NCBI RefSeq assembly: GCF_000346465.2
Contig: NC_034016.1
Coordinates: 17,864,563-17,928,562, forward strand
Reading direction: 5' to 3'
Origin: Prunus persica
Taxonomy: Eukaryota; Streptophyta; Magnoliopsida; Rosales; Rosaceae
DNA: 64,000 nt
Shown piece after piece: positions 55,669-64,000 of this stretch; position 1 is the first letter of the stretch; every line of letters begins with the position of its first letter. The notes under the pieces are model-generated. The model was not told the DNA's origin. It saw only the letters and a list, made by a program, of their open reading frames with translations, and searched no databases. Position numbers and translations under genes: made by a program.

Positions 55669-58465
55669 ATGGAGAACTCGGCAGTTCTGAGAGAGTGGTT
55701 CGCCCGAGTTGATTCGGCCAATACGGGAAGCATCACTGCACCGCAGCTCAAGGTTCTTCTTCTTCATCTTATTTACCCTAAACTTCCCAAATTCTCAAAT
55801 TTCTTTTTTTCCCTCTGCGTTCACCTGATTAACGACGACGTATCGATGATCAGAATGCTCTTGCTGTTGGAAACCTCGACTTCCCTATCTCGGTTGTTCA
55901 GCAAATGATCAGGTACAGATACGTATAAATTCACACCATCTTTTTGTATATGTTTACTTCACTTGCACAGATAATTGATAAATATGTAGCCTTTTGCAGG
56001 ATGTATGATTTTGACCGGAATGGGACGATGAGCTTTGAAGGTATGCTTATATTAATGCAGAAGTTTTTAACTTTCATTAGTACTTTTATGCTTAACACTG
56101 CAATTTGTATCCTCTTTGTTTATATTATGATTTTGTCATATGGGTTCACTGATTTTGTACACTTTTGTGTCTCAGAGTTTGTGGCGCTCAACAAGTTCCT
56201 TCTCAAGGTGAAAACTTTGATCCTGAAATTTCAATTTTTGGTTCAACACTTCCTGTCTGTCTTGTAATTTTGGTGATATGTGGTTGTGTTATGTCTTTAC
56301 TCTGTTACTATCAACTCATCTCTTTAAAGGTTCAAGCCCTTATTTTCTGAAAATGTAATACCTCAATTTGAGTATGCCGATTTGTGCCAAGTATTCCTAC
56401 AACTTATGTGTAATTTTGTTTCGATTTCTGTCTTCTTTTCAGGTTCAACAAGCCTTCTCAGACCGAGAGAGGTGATTCAATATATTTAAGGATTTTTTCT
56501 TGTCCACTCTGGTAAACAGGGTCTCATGATTTTGTGAGGTGCAGTGTCTTCATATCGAACTAATTAAAGGTGTATTTGATAGATTCAACCGTGGTAGTAG
56601 GAAGCAAAGTTGGCTGCTTTAAGACTTGGTTGACGGTGTATGTTTTTGCTCGTAGATCATGCACTCTACTAAGTATAATAGACATCGGCAGTTAGTTTTT
56701 GTCCATGGAAACTAAATTTTCACTTGATAGTCTTTTGCAGAACTTGGGCATCTTACGTAATTCGAGCACTTTATAAAGTAATGTTGTTTGAGCAATGCAG
56801 TGCTTGACTTTAACTTTTATGCTCCTCTGATATTCTGCCAACCATACATAATATACATTTCACAATGCCTACAGCTTACTTATTAATTTGTGCATATAAT
56901 CTATATTCTCCTTTTAGTTGCAAATGGTGATGAGGATAATTGCTTCACATACAGTTGTAAGCATTTAGCAACTGTCTAATTTTGTTGGTTTGTTTTACAG
57001 GGGTCGTGGCTATATTGTTCCTGATGATGTGCATGAGGTAATATCTAACTCTTGGATGAAAAATTGAAGTTCGTGTCTTTTAGATATCTTTTGACGGTAT
57101 CGTAATGGGAAGTCTCTTAGTTTTTCCTCCCTGGCCTTTCTCTTTTTTTTCATTTCTTTTCTGGATTCTCAATTGCTGAACCATTGCGACAGGCATTGGT
57201 AAAAATTGGTTTCTCGCTGGACTCTCCCGCTTTCTACACAGTCTGTGAGGTATACCATCCGCTTTCTACATAAAATGACTCTAATATTATCCTTTTGGTT
57301 GTGCGCTTGTCTGCTGTGATGAATGTTTGATTTACCACACCACCACTAACCCCAACACACCACCCCCCCCCCCAGCACGGGCGATAAAAGAAATCAAAAA
57401 GCTATATGGCTTGAGATGGTTTGATAAGGCTGATTAGATAATTCTTTTTCCTCTTAATTGTGCAGAGCTTTGATAAAAAGAAGAAAGGAATGTTCCGACT
57501 AGATGACTTCATATCTCTTTGTATATTTTTGCAGTCTGCTCGGTAGGTTGCATTTCAATTCACAAAAAGCATATGTTTTGAAGAATGGTGCTCGTGCATT
57601 GATTTTGAGGTTTTAACTCAGATTTAATGAAGACTGTCATATTTTCCTAGGTTAGATTAGACAAATTATCCATACATGTACAAACACGCACATATGTGTC
57701 AGGTTCCATTTTGTGATGCTATGACTTCAGGTGGAAATTTCAAAATTCGATGTTTTGCGTCAACACAAGTTAGACAAATGCCAGTATTGAAATTCTAGAA
57801 TGTGCTATTCCGAAGACTAATGGTGTTGTTTGTCATTCTTTCCTTGCAGTAATCTGTTTAATTCATTTGATACAGCTAAACAAGGCAGAGTGTCTCTGGA
57901 TCTCAACCAGTTTGTCTTTTGCAGTAAGTGCCTGATTCAGTATGACATGAATTTATTGTTTATTACAGTTTTGCGCATCCCCATCAATGTAAATGGTCAT
58001 TTAATTATAAAAATATTAGGTTGGTTGATTAGGGGAAAAAAAACAAAGTAGAATTCCCACCTTCTTCATCCTTGCTGTCAAACTTCTTCCCTGTTTCTTG
58101 TGGACATCTTGATTAATTAACAATTAGTTTCTTGTTAGCCCATACCTGGAGTTCAATTTTTTAAGAATGACTAGAAGGGAAGGACTTTGCAACTCCATAT
58201 CTTTCTTTAAAATCCAGTTCAATTGTATTTGCGCCTATAATCTCGTTAGCAAAAAAGTAGTAGTCTCATTAATTGCTGGATCAAATTCAATCCATTTTGA
58301 CAGAAGGTTTGCCTCCAGGTGTTATAATTTTCTCCATGTCAGGTTATCTGAAAAATCACATATGCAAAATATGCTAATTTTATTATAATATTCATCAATA
58401 ATTGACATATATCTAATATCATTATGTCATTCTTTTATTGTCCAGCTGCCAATTGCAGAATATGA
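55669..58465 (+). CDS. Penta-EF-hand calcium-binding protein (PDCD6/grancalcin-like)
   Basis: Ten small exons: 55669-55752, 55854-55912, 56000-56040, 56176-56207, 56443-56471, 57001-57037, 57193-57249, 57466-57542, 57850-57923, 58446-58465. The product is 169 residues. It has no Pro/Gly-rich N-terminal extension, unlike CML49/50, and fits the short plant PEF type. Seen: EF1 DSANTGSITAPQ at 15-26; EF2 DFDRNGTMSFEE, a fully canonical Ca2+ loop; EF3 in SFDKKKKGMFRLDD, degenerate; and a terminal pairing hand SFDTAKQGRVSLDLNQFVFC ending TANCRI. Ca2+-dependent dimerisation and membrane recruitment are known for PEF proteins; the plant partner is unknown. Many introns contain long open frames that are not coding. 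Confidence 0.93.
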
Positions 58466-58692
58466 AATGCGGCAATGACCATGGGATGTTGGGGAATCCA
58501 ATTCCTATGTACATCTATGTTTCCTAGTGTCTGTATGTGTGTTTTCTTTTAAATTTATGGTCCGCAGAATATAGATTTGCTTCTCAACATGTATCCCATC
58601 AATTTCCTTATTGATGTAGTTTTAATTTGCAATATTGTTCATTCGGAAAAGCTTGCGGATAAAAAAGGGAAGTTAATATTTATTTTTTCACT

Positions 58693-58693
<1 letters not shown>

Positions 58694-58744
<51 letters not shown>

Positions 58745-59124
58745 GAGCTTCCATTGAGGGATTCCTCAAATAGCTTATTTGAGGGACACCCCTTGTAGGC
58801 CCCACTCCGGATTGTATTTCACTAATCCAAACCGTCTATTTTGTAGATATTCATTCAAAGATCATCCCTACAAAAAATCACTTGAATCCGATATCATTTG
58901 ACCACTCAATTAAGTTATTGAAATTTTAGCATTTTCTTGAAGTACCGTGTTCATTGATTTTGTAAGACACAATTGGATGTCGAAACGGTTTCCGATTTGT
59001 CTAATTTTTTGTAAGGATGATCTATGAATGAAGACCTAAAAAATAGATGGTTTGGATCATTGGGAAAAAAATTGTAGAGTACCCTAAAAGACGTCTATTT
59101 GAGGGATCCCTCAATAGAAGGGGA

Positions 59125-59164
<40 letters not shown>
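58694..59164. repeat. (TA)n microsatellite split by a MITE
   Basis: A TA run occupies 58694-58740 and another 59128-59164, with a MITE exactly between. The simplest reading is insertion into one TA tract, with TA or longer duplication hidden in the repeat. Confidence 0.75.
58741..59127. mobile_element. MITE with 33-bp imperfect inverted ends
   Basis: The left end reads CAGAGAGCTTCCATTGAGGG and then ATTCCTCAAATAG. The right end, reverse-complemented, reads CAGTCCCCTTCTATTGAGGG and then ATCCCTCAAATAG; about 27 of 33 match. It is 387 bp long and noncoding. A partial relative is at 19993-20113. Confidence 0.75.
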
Positions 59165-59165
<1 letters not shown>

Positions 59166-60755
59166 CTCCAAACAACATTATTTCCAACTGGCCTTCTAGT
59201 GTGAATATTCAAGGCACATCTTTCGCATTGCTAGAACAGAGAGGCCACATATTTCACATTGAAACAAAATTCATGACTGACTAAAATAGGTTGATCCAGC
59301 TAAGTTTCAATTTTCGATGTGTAAAGGCTCATCAATTCTAGCCTGATTGCTCTATATATTGACAGGACAGGAATTTTTAGCATATTAGAGTTTTGCACCG
59401 ACCAATGAAGGTTTTGTTAGTTAGGTTAGCTGATTGGTGGAAAGAAACTATAGATGATCCCTATCTATGATGCTCTCCTCAAATTTAAAACCTGAGTTCC
59501 ATATCGATTGGTTTTGGATCGTATGTATATTTCTTTTATGAGATTTTGGGGGAACACCAAAAGAAAGAACGAACTATCCACTCCTGTACTAGTTTCAAGT
59601 GATATGATCCGATGTTTCTTCAGTAGCGGCATCTCAAATACTTTCTGAGGCAGTCTACAATAATTTTCCAAAAAATTGTATGATATTACCTAATTCTGAT
59701 GGAAATAGCAAATTGGGCTGAAAATATCAGAAAAAACTTAGTTGACTAAAATTTGGATCGACTTGACCAAAAACTGAATCGAACCAATTTGGTCATATTT
59801 CGGTTCCAATTCTTGTAGTGGAAAAATGGGACCAGGCCGAACGTGACCGATTGTGTATTATTTTATTTTTTAACAAAATTATTTAAATCCAATGCTACAT
59901 GTTAATCTCGTAACTAATATTTTCCTAAGCCCAACTTCTAAACATTTCTCTTTTCTAGGCCCAATGTCTCTTTTTATATAAAATTTGATCATTTGTTAAT
60001 TTTTAAGTCCGAAAAATAAAATTTTAGTTGAAATTTGTATAAATTTTATGTATAATAATAATAATAATAATAATAATCCGATTCTAAATCAAAAATTGAA
60101 CCGAAATTGGTTCAAACTGGAGCAGCCAATTTCAAAAAAAATTCATTAAAATTGGACTGAATCAAACAGGTTTAATAGTTCCAATTTCGATTCAAATTTG
60201 AAGTAAAAACCGGAACGAATCGGACTACACCCACCCCTACTTTGATGATGACGAAAATGGGAGGTCCAACGATTTCAAAATTAATATGTGGCTTGTGTGT
60301 TTACTAATGCCATATAAAAAAGCTGTTGTCCTTCAAAATAATTAAACATGAAAATCAAACTTTAAAATATAACAAATAAAGGTGCTGATTTTCGCACTCA
60401 CGTTTTGTCCAGTTACACTCAGTTTTGTTTTGTTTTACTAAACTTTATTTTTATTTTTGATTAAAAAAAATAAAGTCTTAAAGTTAAAGTAATCTAAGAA
60501 CCGAAATAGGGAACAGAAAGCCTGGCCAAAAAAAAAAAAGGGAACAAAAAGATGTGGCAACTGCATTAACCATCTTAGATAAAATGAAACTGTTTGTACA
60601 AGCTAACCAAAAGAGTCACTAATAAATCTCTTTATCTTCATATGCCACTCTGGACCAGATTGTTATTAAAAATAGTTGACCTTTTTGGGATGCATTGTCT
60701 AAATTATGGGTAGTTTTCCTACCCCAAAAACAAAAACAAAAAAAATTATGCCCAT
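59165..60755. other. Intergenic, repeat-rich
   Basis: No gene is seen. Bases 59700-60240 are rich in repeated GAACCGAA/TTCGGTTC-like and ATTGGTTCAAAC phrases, suggesting an old noncoding transposon, but no ends could be fixed. An (AAT)n run lies at about 60052-60077. Confidence 0.4.
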
Positions 60756-61197
60756 AAGAGCACTTCCAGCAATTTGCCCCTTGTTATGGCAAGGGGAGGC
60801 TAAGGCAACTACTATTCACTTGAATAATGGCTGCCCTTGCAAAAAACAATGTGTGTTTCCAGTAGTTGCCCTTTGCATGGCAAATACTATTCATTTTTTA
60901 TATTTTTTTCACAACTTTTTTTACCTAAACAATTAATTTGGATAATATTTTCGGATAAGATTTTTGGGTTCCTACATGTTAATACTATTCATATCGGATA
61001 AGATTTTCGGTTTCAAATTTTAAATTTCAGATGAATTTCAAATTTCAGATAAGATTTTCACTCTCTAAAATTGCGCTACGTGTCATCTCTATTTGCCTAA
61101 ATTTTTCTATAAAACCAGAGACTCAACTCATACCTCCCACACCAGATCTTCTCTACATTTCCATTTCTCAGATTTTAGATTTCATTCTCCATTCTCA

Positions 61198-62564
61198 ATG
61201 GCAGACATGCAAGAGGTTTTGGAGAGGCAAGAGCGAGAAACTAGAGAAAAAATGCGTAGACGAGCTGCAAGTAAAAGGGCGCAAAGAGAACTAGATGAGC
61301 AACTTGCCATAGCAGTGGCTTTGCTTGATGAAGAAAACCAGAGCTGCCGTAGTTCACGAGAAGGTCGTGGCCCGAATGTAGACATACATAGACATTCTCG
61401 GGGTAAGAATCTTCTGGAAGATTATTTTATCCCAAATTCTCTGTACTCTGATGTTCATTTTCAAACGAGATATAGAACGCAACCCTATTTGTTCAATAAA
61501 GTCATGCATGATATTTGCAATTATGACGAATACTTTGTTCAAAAGAAAAATGTTGCTGGAAATTTGGGACTTCTTCCAGAGCAAAAGTTCACAGCTGTGA
61601 TACGAATGTTGGCGTATGGGTCATCTGCTAATCAGGTGGATGAGATTGCCCGGATGGGGAAATCCTCTGTTTTGGAGAGCTTGGTGCGATTTTGTGATGC
61701 AGTGGAAACTCTGTACACCAAGGACTACCTGCGCAGACCTACGCTCAGGGACCTGCAACTGCTTCTACAAAAAGCCAAGGCTTGAGGATTTCCTGAAATG
61801 ATTAGTAGCATCGATTGCATGTACTGGCAATGGAAGAATTGCCCAACTACTTGGCAAGAGGATTATGGAAATAGGAAAGAGCAGAAAAGTATCATCCTTG
61901 AAGCCGTTACTGGATTCGATACATGGGTTTGGCACGCCTTCTTCGGAGTTACCGGATCCCAAAACGACTTGAACGTCCTGGGTTAATCCCTGGTGTTCAA
62001 TGATGTTTTGAGAGGTGAAGCCCAAATATCACCTATGAAATCAACACTACCGTCTACTAGAATGGGTATTATCTAGCTGACGGCATCTACCCGAGGTGGA
62101 CCATATTTGTGAAATCAATTCCGCATCCCCGATCCGAAAAGCAAAAATTATTTGATGCCTATCAAGAGGGTTACATAAAAGATGTAGAGAGGTGCTTTGG
62201 TATCTTCCAAGCCCGGTGGGCTATTATTAGGGGCGCATCTCGTCTGTTTGATGAGGAGGTGCTGAGGAGCATAATGATGACATGCATCATCCTCCATAAC
62301 ATGATTATAGAATATAAGTATGATTACAATGCTGAAGATTTGTACGAACCAGATCCCATGAACACGCCTTTGACAAGAATTTATGAAAAACTCATGGGGC
62401 CAAATGGAGAACCAGTGCAGCATGAACCGTTGGTTATGGACGGTCATTTCATGCCCTGTATGATTGATCGATACATGGAGATGCAATCGTCTTATATTCA
62501 TGAACTACGTCAAGTTGACTTCATAGAGCATTTATGGGCGGTGAAAGGCAATGAAGGTGAATGA
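61198..62564 (+). pseudogene. HARBI1/ALP1-like transposase, inactivated
   Basis: It reads from MADMQEVLERQERETREKMR through FQTRYRTQPYLFNKVMHDIC and LPEQKFTAVIRMLAYG. After an in-frame TGA at 61783-61785 it continues in the same frame with GFPEMISSIDCMYWQWKNCP, which holds the first catalytic Asp, then GVTGSQNDLNVLG, the second Asp. A TAA follows near 61984. A one-base loss in a CCC run near 62020 shifts the frame; the new frame carries another TAG near 62060 and then GYYLADGIYPRWTIFVKSI and VERCFGIFQARWAIIRGASR, with the catalytic Glu. It ends at a stop at 62562. The DDE nuclease is therefore recognisable end to end but has at least three nonsense codons and one frameshift. Confidence 0.85.
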
Positions 62565-62816
62565 AGTGAAGTGAAGATGTTTTTTTAATTTATTATGTTT
62601 ATGTTGTATTTTTAGTTATGCTTGATTTTTTTAATGCTTTGGTTGTGGTTTGCTTTTTATGTATGGAATGTTTTGAATAAAAAGGAATTTTGTGGAATAT
62701 TTTCTTTATTCACTAAAAGAAAATCAATACAACTAATAAAATAAAATACATGAATTACCACTAATTTTTTAAACAAAACATTAAAATACAATAAAATGAA
62801 AGGCAAGCAAAGTAAC

Positions 62817-64000
62817 TTAATGGTTTTGATCATTTAACCAATCCGTGTTGCTAGGTCCATCGTCACAAAAAAGTTTTCGTCTGATAACATCCCTTCGTTC
62901 TAGCTTCCAAAATTGTTTTGTTTCAGGGGACATACGGCTTGTATCCATGGTCATGGTTTCCCGATCCTTTTTTTTCAATGTTTTCTTGGCGTACATACTC
63001 CATTTCTTTGCATATATACTTCCTTTCTTTTGCATATTCTAGTTGAATTGTCCTATCCTGCTCTTGGGCTTTCATGTCCATTTCAATTCTCATGGCGGTT
63101 TGCCTTGAAATTTCCTCCAAACATTTAGATGCATTATTGGTAGAATTACTCCCTCTCTTTGCCTTCGCCGCCTTCCTCCCAATAGGCCTCGGCTTCTTTT
63201 GGATAGGTGAGTCTTGACTCATTGGGGAATCCATAAGTGAATCTGATGCCCGTGAATCATGGAGTGGCGTCTCGTTCAACACCACCATCGGACTCGTTGG
63301 AATAATTCGGAATCTCTTACAATTCTTCACCACCTCCCACCATTCGGTATGGTTGAAAGTTTTTTTGCCTTGCCTAGTAGCATCATACCACATTTGTGCT
63401 TGCATAATCTATATAAAATTCAAATTAAAATGCAATAAACTGTAGAAATATTGGCAATGCAACAAGTATAAAAAAAATAATGGAAATGCAAGAAACTTTG
63501 AAAAAATATTGGCAATGAAACAAGTATAAAAAAAAAATGGAAATACAAGAAACTTTAAAACATATTGGCAATGCAACAAGTATAAAAATAATAATAATAG
63601 AAATGCAAGAAATTTTAACAATTTATTAGAAATGCAAGAAATATTAACAAAATATAAATATTGCAAGAAATATTTAAATAAAAATTAATATGACATAGAA
63701 AATAATAAAAGGAAAATTACAAATAATTTACCTCATTGCTAAAGTTTTCCCCGCTTCTATGGTTGTCCATTGCTTTTGCCAATGTATCTCTTCATTTCGC
63801 CAATTCTTTATTGAGAATTTTCCACCTACTATATAATGTCATTTCCATACGGGTCCAACCAATTGCTCTTTCACAAAATTCTTGATGAATTTTTTTTTCC
63901 ACATATGACAGAATTTTATCTCATTGGCCATTATGAGACAATGACTAATTTGGACCCAACACTCACACAACAAAACATCTTTCATCATGCTCCATGCCCC
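62817..64000 (-). pseudogene. Harbinger ORF2: Myb/SANT-like, NAM-associated domain protein, partial and frameshifted
   Basis: The minus-strand exon 63405-62923 encodes a region of the type often annotated as a NAM-associated or glutathione S-transferase T3-like protein in plants. It includes HTEWWEVVKNCKRFR, SPIQKKPRPIGRKAAKAKRG, and ALKCLEEI-like ASKCLEEISRQTAMRIEMD. In an A-rich run near 62965-62972 the frame must change to continue into KDRETMTMDTSRMSPETKQF ending at 62817, the normal C terminus. An upstream exon, in the 63732-64000 region, encodes trihelix-like sequence and is joined across an intron with a GAG/GTAAAT donor near 63731. The partner protein normally helps the transposase bind DNA. 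The left end of this gene lies outside the window. Confidence 0.7.
63440..63670 (-). repeat. Minisatellite inside the Harbinger ORF2 intron
   Basis: About four diverged units of roughly 60 bp with GGAAATRCAAGAAACTTT and ATTGGCAATGMAACAAGTAT. Indels in A-runs separate the units. The whole array lies within the inferred intron. Confidence 0.65.

Larger units (their letters stand above)
60756..64000 (+). mobile_element. Decayed PIF/Harbinger DNA transposon (right end outside window)
   Basis: It begins near 60756 with GAGCACTTCCAGCAATTTGC preceded by TAA, the usual target of PIF/Harbinger. It carries the two expected genes in convergent arrangement: a DDE transposase (61198-62564, +) and a Myb/NAM-associated protein (62817 to about 64000, -). 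A TATAAAA at 61108-61114 precedes the transposase ATG by 84 bp. The second terminal repeat is not in the window. Both genes are broken, so the copy is not autonomous. Confidence 0.8.

Noticed and set aside
63440..63670. Possible CRISPR-like array
   Set aside because: Units are diverged and AT-rich with no constant-length unique spacers, in a plant nuclear transposon intron.

Overview
The window is nuclear DNA of a flowering plant. It holds twelve confidently modelled genes with GT-AG introns, AT-rich intergenic DNA and many small transposon remnants. Every large gene belongs to a standard eudicot family. A woody rosid such as Rosaceae is a guess from gene style, not something the sequence proves. 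Exon models below were joined by hand from splice signals, reading frame and family length. Each joined model is an open frame ending in a natural stop.

Layout. 0.7-4.5 kb: GPAT9 (+), ER glycerol-3-phosphate acyltransferase. 6.5-8.7 kb: LysM GPI-anchored receptor-like protein (+), tail to tail with an intronless PUX1-like UBX protein (-) at 9.0-9.5 kb. 11.0-15.8 kb: plastid-type MATE transporter of the DETOXIFICATION 45 kind (+). 16.7-35.7 kb: accessory region with two FMO1-like flavin monooxygenases and two CYP87A-like P450s, all on the minus strand. It also has a lone P450 last-exon relic, a three-copy diverged intergenic block, a PIF/Harbinger-type MITE and SINE-like insertions. 38.1-40.8 kb: regulatory subunit of mitochondrial NAD-isocitrate dehydrogenase (-). 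42.3-44.5 kb: SLY1 (-), divergent from a histidine-phosphatase gene at 44.8-46.8 kb (+) with about 310 bp between the start codons. 47.6-48.9 kb: two homologous 50-61 residue single-membrane-span microprotein ORFs facing away from each other, with a near-palindromic MITE between them. 49.9-53.3 kb: LAZ1/DUF300 protein (-). 55.7-58.5 kb: penta-EF-hand calcium-binding protein (+). 58.7-59.1 kb: MITE nested in a TA microsatellite. 60.8-64.0 kb: decayed PIF/Harbinger element with both its transposase ORF and its Myb/NAM-associated ORF, running off the right edge.

The housekeeping genes look unrelated to each other in function. Two regions deserve attention. The first is the co-oriented FMO + CYP87A group, whose gene make-up resembles a small specialised-metabolism cluster with ongoing duplication and decay. 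The second is the inverted pair of microprotein ORFs, which I do not recognise as a named family; one of them is only 50 codons and easily missed.
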